In this document: piece after piece, positions 32,209 to 40,343 of the stretch | How the letters are laid out: each line of letters begins with the position of its first letter | Numbering within the stretch: position 1 is the stretch's first letter | Position numbers and translations under genes: made by a program | The notes under the pieces: model-generated | What the model saw: the letters and a program-made list of their open reading frames with translations, nothing else | The model's database searches: none | Told to the model about the DNA's origin: nothing | From: a virus | Strand: one strand, 5' to 3' | IMG/VR virus record: IMGVR_UViG_3300020428_001737 | Location: 1 to 45,586 of that record | Length of the DNA: 45,586 bases

Positions 32209-33153
32209 ATGAAGCGTATTCTAGCATCATTAGTTTTTAGTTTACTAGCAACAGGGTGTGCTATTAGTCCCAATATGGTTGATTATGCTAAAGAAAGTAG
32301 TTGGGATCCTACTGTTCAAACAGCACCACTAAAAGATGCACTAATTTCAGTGCCAGAATTAGATGGCCCAGTTATTACAGTAGCAGTATATAGTTTTTCA
32401 GATAAAACAGGACAACGTAAACCTGCAAGTAATATTGCTAACCTAAGCTCAGCAGTTTCGCAAGGAAGTGAAGTATGGGTTATAAAAGCATTACAAGATG
32501 TAGGAAACGGAACATGGTTCCAAGTAGTGGAACGTGTAGGATTAGATAATTTGGTGAAGGAGCGACAGTTAATACGTTCCACAAGGGAGCAGTATGAAAA
32601 AACTTTACCAAAAGGCCCATTGCCTCTTAAACCTATGCTATTTGCAGGGTTATTGTTAGAGGGTGGCATTGTTGGTTATGATAGCAATGTTGCCACAGGA
32701 GGTGCTGGTGCAAGATATTTGGGTATAGCGGCTCAAACCGAATATCGAATTGATACTGTCACGGTGGTGATGAGATTAGTTTCTGTAAGTAGTGGAAAAG
32801 TACTAATGAGTATTGCTACTGAGAAGGTTATCGCATCGTCCCGTTCTGGAGCAGATGTATTCAAATTTTTAGATATGGGTACAAAGGCAGTTGAAGCAGA
32901 AACGGGTTATTCCGTTAACGAACCGGTCAATTACGCAGTAAGGGCAGCCATTGAGGCAGGCGTGATTGAGATTATAAACCAAGGAGAGAGAGATGGTCTT
33001 TGGAAATTTAAAAACAAACAATATATTGATAAAGAAGTGATCAAAAAGGATGCAGAAATTTACTGTGATTCTGATGATGAATGTGATCAACTATTGCTTG
33101 ATTTAGAAGATGACGAAGAGCTCTCCGATAAGAAGAGGGATAAAAATGAATAG
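32209..33153 (+). CDS. csgG: curli secretion channel lipoprotein CsgG
   Basis: The 314-residue protein forms a nonameric outer-membrane pore. Signal peptide with lipobox ATGC (Cys17); VAVYSFSDKTGQRKPASN, the family hallmark GYDSNVATGGAGARYLGI and GLWKFKN at the end all match E. coli CsgG. It has an additional acidic C-terminal tail of about 40 residues (DSDDECDQLLLDLEDDEE) not present in E. coli. It lies in an operon with csgF and the curlin genes. Related CsgG genes are known in a few marine phages such as pelagiphage HTVC008M (from memory). Confidence 0.95.
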   Translation: MKRILASLVFSLLATGCAISPNMVDYAKESSWDPTVQTAPLKDALISVPELDGPVITVAVYSFSDKTGQRKPASNIANLSSAVSQGSEVWVIKALQDVGNGTWFQVVERVGLDNLVKERQLIRSTREQYEKTLPKGPLPLKPMLFAGLLLEGGIVGYDSNVATGGAGARYLGIAAQTEYRIDTVTVVMRLVSVSSGKVLMSIATEKVIASSRSGADVFKFLDMGTKAVEAETGYSVNEPVNYAVRAAIEAGVIEIINQGERDGLWKFKNKQYIDKEVIKKDAEIYCDSDDECDQLLLDLEDDEELSDKKRDKNE

Positions 33154-33856
33154 AATGTACAAAGGACTTTTAACCTTAGTATTATTCAGCTTTGTTACTA
33201 TAGCGTCAGCAAATGATATCTACATCACACAGGTAGGTGATACTTTAGATTTAGATATTACTCAAGACGGTGTAGGCAACGTGATAGGTACAAGTGTAAC
33301 AGCAGTTGATTTAGATGGAGCCAGTATGACTTTTAATATTAGTCAAGTAGGTAATAATAACATTGTCTCTGCATTAATTAAAGGTACAAGTTATACAGGT
33401 ACTTGGTCTGCTACAGGAAACAGCAACGACATAGATTTCAAATGTTCTAGTACTTCAGCAGGAAACTGTGAAAGTGTAACAGCAACAATTGATATCGACG
33501 GCGATAGCACAAACTTAGATTTGTATATTGGTGAAAATGCTGATGCTGACAATACTAATGTTAATCTAGATATTGATGGTAATGGTAACATACTTGCTAT
33601 GAACTTAGATGGTACAGACTTAGCATTAACTTACACAATTGATAATAGTGTAGGAAGTGGTGCAAGTTTAAATACAGCTAACACTATTACAGTTGATGTT
33701 GATGATTCAGGTTTAACAGGTCAAAATCAAACAATGGCTTTAGTTGGTGGTGGAAACACTATTAACATTAACCAAAGTGGTACAGCACAAGACCAGACTA
33801 TTGATTTGAACATGCAAACCAGTGGTAGTACTATAGATATTACGCAAAGCGATTAA
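33146..33856 (+). CDS. curlin-repeat secreted protein, copy 1
   Basis: The 236-residue protein has a signal peptide (cleavage after ASA, about residue 23) followed by curlin-type repeats of about 20-22 residues: DIYITQVGDTLDLDITQDGVGN, MTFNISQVGNNN, INQSGTAQDQTIDLN, IDITQSD (the first split: DIYITQVGD, DLDITQDGVGN). Gln and Asn spacing fits CsgA/CsgB. It overlaps csgG by 8 nt and starts at ATG 33146 with AGAGGG. It is probably a CsgG substrate forming amyloid-like fibres or a nucleator. It has two Cys, in a CSSTSAGNC loop. Confidence 0.8.
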   Translation: MNRMYKGLLTLVLFSFVTIASANDIYITQVGDTLDLDITQDGVGNVIGTSVTAVDLDGASMTFNISQVGNNNIVSALIKGTSYTGTWSATGNSNDIDFKCSSTSAGNCESVTATIDIDGDSTNLDLYIGENADADNTNVNLDIDGNGNILAMNLDGTDLALTYTIDNSVGSGASLNTANTITVDVDDSGLTGQNQTMALVGGGNTININQSGTAQDQTIDLNMQTSGSTIDITQSD

Positions 33857-33858
33857 TT

Positions 33859-34980
33859 GTGAGGATATTGTTTTGTTTATTGATCGCGGCATTCTGGACT
33901 AATTTAGCGTTTGCAAATATAGGTCAGATAGCGGATCAAAAAGGAAATGGAGTTATAGAACGTGGCCAAGATGTAATTGGCTCTGGTGTTGGCACTCAAG
34001 TAGAGAGCTTAGACTCAGCAGTTACAACTAATGGAACCATGCGAATAGACTTCATAGATGAAACCCGTGTGGATATTACTGAACATAGTAAACTTATTAT
34101 TGATGAGTTTGTCTATGATCCAGCTAATGACATTGGTTCCTTATCTATAAAAGCGTCATTAGGAACAGTAAGGTACGCATCTGGACAAATTGCTAAAAAA
34201 TATAAGCAAAATGTCCAGATAAGAACACCTAGTGCTACTATTGGTGTACGTGGTACAGACTTTGTGATGGTAGTAGATGAAATTGGTGGAAGTTTAATTA
34301 CCTTGTTACCTAGTTGCGATACAAGTGGTCGTTGCTATGTTGGCGAAATTACAGTTGATACTGATGTAGGACAAGTTATACTTAATCAAGCATTCCAGGC
34401 AACATCAACAACTCATGGAGCACAACCTCCAAGTAAGCCACGAATTATAGATGTAGACGAAAATATGATTGATACACTTTTAATCCTACGTAAGAAATTA
34501 CCATGGGTTGAAGATGAAGAAGAATGGAAAAAGGCACAAAGACAAGCAGCAGATATATTAGGCATTGACTTTTTAGAATTTGATGGATTAGATATAGATG
34601 TGTGGCAAACTGATGAAGAAATTTGGCACACTGAACTTGATGAAACTGATTTTATGTTAGGTGATCTGTTAATAGATATTTTAGAACAGTTAAATATACA
34701 GTTAGCCGCACTATTTAAAGACGAGTTTGAAAAACAAAAAACTGACTTTGCAGGAGTAAGGTTAGGATTTGATTCAGCAACAGGTGTGCGAATAACAGAT
34801 GAAGATCCTCATTATGTATTTGAAAGATACGATAATGTAGGCACAAATAACGTAAAATTAAAGTTACATAAATCATCAGGCGGATATACTATTAATTTAC
34901 AACAAGGAGATTTTGAATTAATTGACTATAGAATTGGAAATGGTCCTAATAATATAGACATTTATCAAAGTAATAACTAA
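33859..34980 (+). CDS. FecR-domain protein with curlin-like tail
   Basis: The 373-residue protein starts at GTG 33859 and has a signal peptide (after AFA). Residues about 22-190 are a FecR domain: GSGVGTQVESLDSAVTTNGT, IDFIDETRVDITEHSKLII, SLGTVRYASGQIA, TPSATIGVRGTDFVM. The C-terminal end (YTINLQQGDFELIDYRIGNG, PNNIDIYQSNN) returns to a curlin-like pattern. FecR-domain proteins sense or anchor in the periplasm and often occur near CHASE2-cyclase genes in bacteria. It lies between two curlin genes with 2-nt and 1-nt junctions. Confidence 0.82.
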   Translation: MRILFCLLIAAFWTNLAFANIGQIADQKGNGVIERGQDVIGSGVGTQVESLDSAVTTNGTMRIDFIDETRVDITEHSKLIIDEFVYDPANDIGSLSIKASLGTVRYASGQIAKKYKQNVQIRTPSATIGVRGTDFVMVVDEIGGSLITLLPSCDTSGRCYVGEITVDTDVGQVILNQAFQATSTTHGAQPPSKPRIIDVDENMIDTLLILRKKLPWVEDEEEWKKAQRQAADILGIDFLEFDGLDIDVWQTDEEIWHTELDETDFMLGDLLIDILEQLNIQLAALFKDEFEKQKTDFAGVRLGFDSATGVRITDEDPHYVFERYDNVGTNNVKLKLHKSSGGYTINLQQGDFELIDYRIGNGPNNIDIYQSNN

Positions 34981-36014
34981 TGAAAATAACAGGAACACAT
35001 TTAGGAATCTTAGTAATGGTATTATACTTTAGTGCCCAAGCCTGTTACGCGAACGAAATTTACGTAAATCAAGTTGGCGATAATGTTGATATAGATATTG
35101 TGCAAGACGGTCAAAACAATAGTATCCGCAGTCTTAACACAACTAGTGGCGATGCAAGTATAAACGGAAGCAACAAAACATTTACAGTAACACAACAAGG
35201 TAACAATAATAGAGCAGGTTTCTGGACAAATGGTACTAACCAAGTGATGTCACTTATACAAGATGGTAATTCAAATGTTAGTGCAATGGACAACCACGGT
35301 AACAATAACGACATGTCAGTTGCTATTGATGGAGATAGTAATGTTACTCATACTGAAATAGGTAATGGTAGCGATATCAATAATCAAATTAGCGTAACTA
35401 TTAATGACGGCGATAGCAACACACTTTACACTGAAGTACAAAACGGCAGTACAAATAGTATAGACGTACAAGTACATAAACAAAGCAACAACGTCAATAG
35501 AGTTACAGTAAATGGTAGCAACAACAATGTAAAAGCATGGCAAGGCAAGCACGAAGATGGCTCAATAGATAATGATGAAACTGGCAACAATGATGTGTAT
35601 TGGATTGTTAGCGGTAGTAACAATAATCTTGCAAGTTATCAAACAGACGATAACGGCAATGGCGGACAGCATATTGCAAATTATGTTACAGGTGATAACA
35701 ACGATGTAAAACATACACAGCGTGGTGCAGGTGATCATAATGGTTTTGTAGAAATTACTGGTGACAATAATAATGTTGAAGTATTACAAAGAGGTAACAG
35801 TAACACGCAATTTGCAGATATAGTTTTAGATGACGGACACACAGTTGATGTATATCAAAGATATGGATCACACACTGCAAATATTGATTTAACAAACTCA
35901 GGCGGTGGCTACACATTAGATTTAGATCAAACTGCTAACACTAACCAAACATATAACATCACAGGTACATGTGCAACCGCTTACGGTTGCGGACTAATCA
36001 TCACCCAAAATTAA
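34980..36014 (+). CDS. curlin-repeat secreted protein, copy 2 (long)
   Basis: The 344-residue protein has a signal peptide (after CYA, about residue 24) and about ten 20-24-residue curlin-like repeats rich in Asn, Gly, Asp and Gln, for example EIYVNQVGDNVDIDIVQDG, TFTVTQQGNNNRAG, MSLIQDGNSNV, VEITGDNNNVEVLQRGNSN. CsgA of E. coli has five repeats, so this is about twice as long. The first repeat matches that of copy 1 (EIYVNQVGD and DIYITQVGD). It is probably secreted by the phage CsgG. The last gene of the cassette. Confidence 0.82.
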   Translation: MKITGTHLGILVMVLYFSAQACYANEIYVNQVGDNVDIDIVQDGQNNSIRSLNTTSGDASINGSNKTFTVTQQGNNNRAGFWTNGTNQVMSLIQDGNSNVSAMDNHGNNNDMSVAIDGDSNVTHTEIGNGSDINNQISVTINDGDSNTLYTEVQNGSTNSIDVQVHKQSNNVNRVTVNGSNNNVKAWQGKHEDGSIDNDETGNNDVYWIVSGSNNNLASYQTDDNGNGGQHIANYVTGDNNDVKHTQRGAGDHNGFVEITGDNNNVEVLQRGNSNTQFADIVLDDGHTVDVYQRYGSHTANIDLTNSGGGYTLDLDQTANTNQTYNITGTCATAYGCGLIITQN

Positions 36015-36022
36015 TTTCAAAA

Positions 36023-36030
36023 ACTAAATA
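36023..36030 (+). promoter_or_regulatory. late-type promoter box
   Basis: ACTAAATA lies 40 nt before TTG 36071. The leader can form a small CAGG...CCTG hairpin. Confidence 0.45.
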
Positions 36031-36070
36031 CGTGTAAGCAGGTATGGGCTCCTGTAGAAAGTAGGGCGTA

Positions 36071-36553
36071 TTGATCGATCCATTCACAGCCGTAGCCGCG
36101 GCAACAACAGCATTCAACACAGTTAAAAAGTTTGTACATGCTGGTCAAGAATTTGAAAACTGTATGGGACAAATGGGCAAGTGGTATGGCGCTGTTAGTG
36201 ACTTCCGCAAAGGCCAGCAGATGCAGAAGAAACCACCTATATTTAAAAAACTACTAGCAGCAGGGTCAGTAGAAGAAGAAGCACTTAATCTATTAATACA
36301 TGAAAAGAAAATCATGGAGATGGAGAAAGAGTTACAGACAATGTTAAACTATCGCTTTGGTTTTGGTACATGGGATGAACTAAAAGAAATGCAACGTAAA
36401 ATTAGAGCTCAACGTGAGCGTGATGTTTATGCAGCCGCAGAGGCTAAACAAGCAATAGTAAACGGAGTTGCTATTGTAATATTACTAGTAATTGGTGCTA
36501 CTATGTTAATTGGTATGGTGTATTTTATAGCAAAGGCTAGAGGAATGATCTAA
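36071..36553 (+). CDS. conserved phage protein with C-terminal membrane helix
   Basis: The 160-residue protein (MIDPFTAVAAATTAFNTVKK) resembles a conserved T4-like cyanophage protein: helical, charged middle part and a C-terminal membrane helix (about 135-155). It starts at TTG 36071; GTAGGG upstream is a weak ribosome binding site. Function unknown. Confidence 0.7.
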   Translation: MIDPFTAVAAATTAFNTVKKFVHAGQEFENCMGQMGKWYGAVSDFRKGQQMQKKPPIFKKLLAAGSVEEEALNLLIHEKKIMEMEKELQTMLNYRFGFGTWDELKEMQRKIRAQRERDVYAAAEAKQAIVNGVAIVILLVIGATMLIGMVYFIAKARGMI

Positions 36554-36862
36554 TTGTGGTATGTTTATAGTAACCTAGAATATTACAACCAAAATAACAA
36601 AGGAATTCTATACAAAGACGGTAAGATATTGTTTATGGGAAATAGTTGGAGTGGTATAATGCAGTTTTTAAGAGAAACTAATAACGCACCAGAAGTTAGA
36701 GAAATGTTCAAAGCCCAACTTGAACAACGTGAAAAAGTAAAATACAGACTTGAACAAAAAGAAAAAGTTACACAAGATCCACAAAAAGTAAAAGAAAATT
36801 GGTCAAATGAAAAACCTAAGAAATCAAGATCAAAAAACCAATGGGATAGACTTACAAAATGA
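36554..36862 (+). CDS. small charged hypothetical protein
   Basis: The 102-residue protein starts at TTG 36554 immediately after the previous stop. The first half is a small globular part (NKGILYKDGKILFMGNSWSG), the second is highly charged (KVKYRLEQKEKVTQDPQKVK). Its stop overlaps the next start (ATGA). Not recognised. Confidence 0.65.
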   Translation: MWYVYSNLEYYNQNNKGILYKDGKILFMGNSWSGIMQFLRETNNAPEVREMFKAQLEQREKVKYRLEQKEKVTQDPQKVKENWSNEKPKKSRSKNQWDRLTK

Positions 36863-37077
36863 TACATGCGTTTATGTTAGTAGTATTAATAGGTGGTGAC
36901 TTACAACCTTCACCTATGTATTTTAGAAGTATAGATGTATGTCAATATTATGCTAAACGTATACCTAGACAATACGGAAACTATTCACACAGCTACTTAG
37001 TACCTAAAGAACACAGAGTAACTGCATACTGTAAACCAGTTAAAGTGCAAGATGGGCCAAAAATATATGATCATTGA
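36859..37077 (+). CDS. small exported or membrane protein
   Basis: The 72-residue protein begins with a short hydrophobic stretch (MIHAFMLVVLIGG) that may be a signal peptide and contains two Cys. It overlaps both neighbours. Not recognised. Confidence 0.55.
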   Translation: MIHAFMLVVLIGGDLQPSPMYFRSIDVCQYYAKRIPRQYGNYSHSYLVPKEHRVTAYCKPVKVQDGPKIYDH

Positions 37078-37312
37078 ATTAGCAATGGCAGGAATGATGT
37101 CCTGCTCTATAGTACACAAAGAAATAGTAAAAGAAGATATTATGTGCTTCTATACATGCAAAGATAGTAGTAGAGAATTTGCTAGTACGCTAAAACAATA
37201 TCAATGTCCTAAAACTTTATATGTTGAACGACCAGCGATGCCATTTAAAGATCGTGACTTTCGAGGCAATAAATGGACAAAAGAAGCTATAGGAAAAATT
37301 ACAAACAAATAG
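37052..37312 (+). CDS. small Cys-containing hypothetical protein, possibly exported
   Basis: The 86-residue frame starts at ATG 37052; ATG 37067 (MIIELAMAGMMSCSIV) is an alternative that makes a short signal-like N terminus. It has several Cys (CFYTCKDSS, QYQCPK). It ends 3 nt before the late box of the cyclase gene. Confidence 0.55.
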   Translation: MGQKYMIIELAMAGMMSCSIVHKEIVKEDIMCFYTCKDSSREFASTLKQYQCPKTLYVERPAMPFKDRDFRGNKWTKEAIGKITNK

Positions 37313-37315
37313 TAC

Positions 37316-37323
37316 GATAAATA
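37316..37323 (+). promoter_or_regulatory. late-type promoter box, leaderless start of the cyclase
   Basis: GATAAATA in the context ACGATAAATACAGTATG lies 4 nt before ATG 37328 with no Shine-Dalgarno sequence. The core is shared with the box before csgF and, with one change, with the box at 22122. Confidence 0.65.
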
Positions 37324-37327
37324 CAGT

Positions 37328-39379
37328 ATGACGAAGTATATCACACATTGGGCTGTTGCCTTTGTAACAGCTTTTATAATGATAAGTTTGCATTACAACG
37401 ATGGCTCTGTTGTGCAGACTGCTCGGCTGAAGCAATTTGACTTACTTCAAAACACTGATCAGTCAACCATATCCCAAGATATAGGTATCGTAACCATTGA
37501 CGAACCTGCCATTGAAAAGTACGGACAATGGCCTTGGAAGCGTGATGTTATTGCAGATATAATCTGGAATCTTCGCGAGGCAGGTGCTGGCATCATAGTG
37601 GTGCCTATACTCTTTTCAGAGCCTGATAGATTAGGCGGGGATATAGAGTTAGCCGAAGCACTTGCAGGTAACGGAGTAGTTATTGCTCAAACAGGAACTA
37701 CATCTGTTAATAAAAATCCTGTTCCTAGAGGCGTAGCCAAAATAGGAGATCCTTTGCCATATATGTTTGAATGGCCAGGGATGTTAGGACCAATCCCATT
37801 GCTAGGAGAAAATGCTGACGGTGTAGGTGTTTTAAACACTGCACCTGAAATAGACGGTGTTGTTCGACGTGTACCTCTCCTTATGCGTATTGGGGAGAAT
37901 ACGTATCCTACTTTAGCAATTGAAGTAATTAGAACAGCAACAGGTAACCCTAGTTATCAAGTAAAAGCAGGTCCCGGAGGCATTGAAGCAGTACGTGTTC
38001 CGGGTTACCCAATAATAAAAACAGATCCAAATGCACAGTTATGGTTAAGGTGGAATAAAGACTTTGATACTATAAGTGCGGCTGATAAAGATCAGTTCTG
38101 GATGTTTGAGGGTAAAACTGTAATTTTAGGAATTACAGCAGAAGGCATAGGCGGATTAATCGCTAGTCCAACAGGACCACAATATAATTATATACCAGCG
38201 GCAGTAACACTACAGACAGTTATGGATGGAGATCAAATTGAACGTCCTTACTGGGCATTCTTGGTGGAGTTGATCACAACAGCAGTCTTGGGCATAGCCC
38301 TTGTGCTTCTTGGACGATTTGCACCTTACTGGTTAGCTGGAGGAAGTATAGTTGTATTTGTGGGAGGACTCGCCTATGCTGTTTATTATGCTTGGACAAC
38401 ACATTTATATTTGTTAGACGCAACAATGCCAATAGTAACAGTTTTACTTGTTGGATTACATGCGGTGTTTAATAGATTTGTATTAGAATTTTTTGAAAAA
38501 CAAAAAATTAAGAAACAGTTTGCAGGATATGCATCACCAACAGTAGTACGTTTACTTCAAGAAAATCCTGCACTAATTAAAGAAGGTATGAAAAAAGAAG
38601 TTTCAATCTGCTTCTCAGATCTAAGAGGCTTTACACCACTAGGTGAATCATTTGGCGACGATGTAAAAGGCCTTACTAAAATAATGAATGGCTATATGGA
38701 TGCTATTACGCAACCTATACTTGACAGCGACGGAATGGTTATTAAATATATAGGTGATGCTAGTATGCACATACACAATGCACCTATAGATGATTCACAT
38801 CATCCTCGTACAGCCGTTGAAACAGGTTTAAATATGTTAAAAGCAGTGGAGAAGTTCAATGAAAAAATTACAAGTGAAGGCAGACCACCCGTTGGTATGG
38901 GTGCCGGTATTAATACTGGTCTTGGCTATCTTGGTGAAATGGGGTCAACGGCCAGACACAGTTATGATGTTCTCGGGGATGCTGTAAGCACAGCCGCTCG
39001 TATCGAAAGCAAGTGTAAAGAGTATGGTTGTGTTTTATTAATAGGCGATGCAACATATCAAGCAACTAAAGACGATTTCTTTTATTTAAAAATAGATGAC
39101 TTAGCAGTTAAAGGAAAAACTGTAGGTATTGGTATTTGGACAGTGTTAGATGGAATTAAACCTGCGTGGCGTACAGCAAAACGTAAGCACGAAGAAATGC
39201 ACAAGTTCTACAAAGAACAAAAGTTTGATGATGCGATTGCTAGTTGTGAATTATTGCACAATCATTTTGATGAAAAGATGGCGGCATACTACGATATGTG
39301 GATAGAGCGTTGTGAGTATATGAAAACGCAGAAGTTATCCAAAGACTGGAATGGCGTTTTTATTGCTACTACAAAATAA
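37328..39379 (+). CDS. CHASE2-domain transmembrane class III nucleotide cyclase
   Basis: The 683-residue protein has an N-terminal membrane helix, a periplasmic CHASE2 sensor domain (about 40-310: IGIVTIDEPAIEKYGQWPWKRD, VRRVPLLMRIG), three further helices (about 315-395), and a cytoplasmic class III cyclase domain (about 420-620). Metal-binding Asp431 (FSDLRGF) and Asp477 (KYIGDA) and Arg558 are kept. At the usual transition-state Asn (GDAVNxAAR) there is Ser554 (GDAVSTAARIES), so activity may be altered. Asp547 suggests ATP preference. It probably makes cAMP on a periplasmic cue, possibly from the FecR protein upstream. Confidence 0.9.
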   Translation: MTKYITHWAVAFVTAFIMISLHYNDGSVVQTARLKQFDLLQNTDQSTISQDIGIVTIDEPAIEKYGQWPWKRDVIADIIWNLREAGAGIIVVPILFSEPDRLGGDIELAEALAGNGVVIAQTGTTSVNKNPVPRGVAKIGDPLPYMFEWPGMLGPIPLLGENADGVGVLNTAPEIDGVVRRVPLLMRIGENTYPTLAIEVIRTATGNPSYQVKAGPGGIEAVRVPGYPIIKTDPNAQLWLRWNKDFDTISAADKDQFWMFEGKTVILGITAEGIGGLIASPTGPQYNYIPAAVTLQTVMDGDQIERPYWAFLVELITTAVLGIALVLLGRFAPYWLAGGSIVVFVGGLAYAVYYAWTTHLYLLDATMPIVTVLLVGLHAVFNRFVLEFFEKQKIKKQFAGYASPTVVRLLQENPALIKEGMKKEVSICFSDLRGFTPLGESFGDDVKGLTKIMNGYMDAITQPILDSDGMVIKYIGDASMHIHNAPIDDSHHPRTAVETGLNMLKAVEKFNEKITSEGRPPVGMGAGINTGLGYLGEMGSTARHSYDVLGDAVSTAARIESKCKEYGCVLLIGDATYQATKDDFFYLKIDDLAVKGKTVGIGIWTVLDGIKPAWRTAKRKHEEMHKFYKEQKFDDAIASCELLHNHFDEKMAAYYDMWIERCEYMKTQKLSKDWNGVFIATTK

Positions 39380-39530
39380 ACAAAGTAATAGTTAAACCCA
39401 TTAAGTTACCAATTAGTAACCCTATACCAAAGGACATTATTAAATCACAATCAGTCCAAAGGCTTTGTCGGCTTAACCATGCTTGAGTAGTAGCATTTTG
39501 TATTTCGTAGAACTTATTTTTTAGAAACAC
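39369..39530 (-). CDS. small membrane protein (53 residues)
   Basis: A reverse-strand frame from GTG 39530 with GAGGA upstream encodes MFLKNKFYEIQNATTQAWLS and ends in a membrane helix (FGIGLLIGNLMGLTITLFIL). It overlaps the end of the next reverse gene by 17 nt and the 3' end of the cyclase by 11 nt. Similar small proteins follow the same pair of membrane genes in T4-like cyanophages. Function unknown. Confidence 0.55.
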   Translation of the reverse strand: MFLKNKFYEIQNATTQAWLSRQSLWTDCDLIMSFGIGLLIGNLMGLTITLFIL

Positions 39531-39849
39531 TTTTTTTTCCTCTTTTAGTTTTAGCTATAGCATCTTCAATTTCGTCTAGATCAAGATCAAAACTTTTGCC
39601 TGTTAGCTTTTCATACTGTTCTTTAAATTCCAGTATCATATTAATTTTTTGATTCAGTCGTATCATATCATTATCTAACATACGAATACGATCTATTAAT
39701 GCTACAAGTGTAGAACTTGCTTGACCTAGCACTGGTTTAATTTCAGTAGTTACCCATTTCCATACATAGTATACAAAATAAGCTAACCCCATTGCCGCTA
39801 TGATTGGGAAACCGTATTGATTAATTGCATTAACTAATTCAGTGCTCAT
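39514..39849 (-). CDS. membrane protein with coiled coil, paralogue of 40036-40314
   Basis: The 111-residue protein has an N-terminal membrane helix containing YGFPIIAAMGLAYFVYYVWK, a heptad-like helix (LVALIDRIRMLDNDMIRLNQKIN) and a Lys-rich tail. The pattern GFPI..A.A...F...R/K...L and the following coiled coil match the third gene of this cassette. It overlaps the neighbour by 4 nt. Confidence 0.7.
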   Translation of the reverse strand: MSTELVNAINQYGFPIIAAMGLAYFVYYVWKWVTTEIKPVLGQASSTLVALIDRIRMLDNDMIRLNQKINMILEFKEQYEKLTGKSFDLDLDEIEDAIAKTKRGKKSVSKK

Positions 39850-40043
39850 TTACTTCCAATATATCCTGCAATTATACCAATCAATCCTGTAAGTGCCATT
39901 TTCATTAATGTAATAACACTTTCGTCTACTGGTCTATTTTCTTGTAGTGCAACATAATAGTCGCCTATAATAATAACCCCTAGTAGTCCTAAAACTCCTG
40001 CTACTAGAATACAAATAATTAAGTCTTTTAAATTTTTAATCAC
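39846..40043 (-). CDS. two-helix membrane protein
   Basis: The 65-residue protein has two membrane helices (about 7-27 and 45-63) linked by GDYYVALQENRPVDESVITL. Nearly the same linker occurs in T4-like cyanophage proteins (from memory), so this is a conserved phage cassette. Holin-like topology is possible. It overlaps both neighbours by 4-8 nt. Confidence 0.7.
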   Translation of the reverse strand: MIKNLKDLIICILVAGVLGLLGVIIIGDYYVALQENRPVDESVITLMKMALTGLIGIIAGYIGSK

Positions 40044-40314
40044 GCCTTGCGTCCTCCTTGCCTTCGTTAGCCGCTAGTCTATCTACATTGGGTTTGACAT
40101 TAAGAGCATAGCTCATAAGAGCATCAATTTTAACTAGATCGTTATTCATAGTTTGAACGCGATTGTTTAATGCAGATATCATACCTTTTAGACTATTTAC
40201 TGACCCGGTAACACTTTCAAGAATAAATCGTAAGGTAGTAAAAACAAAGAGGCCAGCAGCCATTGCTCCTGCGATTGGGAAACCTACTTCGCCTACTATA
40301 TTTAAAAATTCCAT
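40036..40314 (-). CDS. membrane protein with coiled coil, first gene of the reverse cassette
   Basis: The 92-residue protein starts MEFLNIVGEVGFPIAGAMAA, has one membrane helix, then a coiled coil (LKGMISALNNRVQTMNNDLV) and ends DARRD. Very similar proteins are conserved in T4-like cyanophages. The reverse-strand late box lies 30 nt upstream. Function unknown. Confidence 0.72.
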   Translation of the reverse strand: MEFLNIVGEVGFPIAGAMAAGLFVFTTLRFILESVTGSVNSLKGMISALNNRVQTMNNDLVKIDALMSYALNVKPNVDRLAANEGKEDARRD

Positions 40315-40343
40315 AATATTATTCCACGCCCGGTTATTATATG

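Noticed and set aside
35022-35623. Reverse-strand frames opposite the long curlin gene
   Set aside because: These are Cys- and Leu-rich shadows of Asn/Gly-rich repeat codons on the other strand, with no ribosome binding sites.
35100-35950. DNA-level tandem repeat or CRISPR array in the curlin gene
   Set aside because: The periodicity is at the protein level (20-24 residues) with diverged bases; there are no identical repeats with unique spacers.
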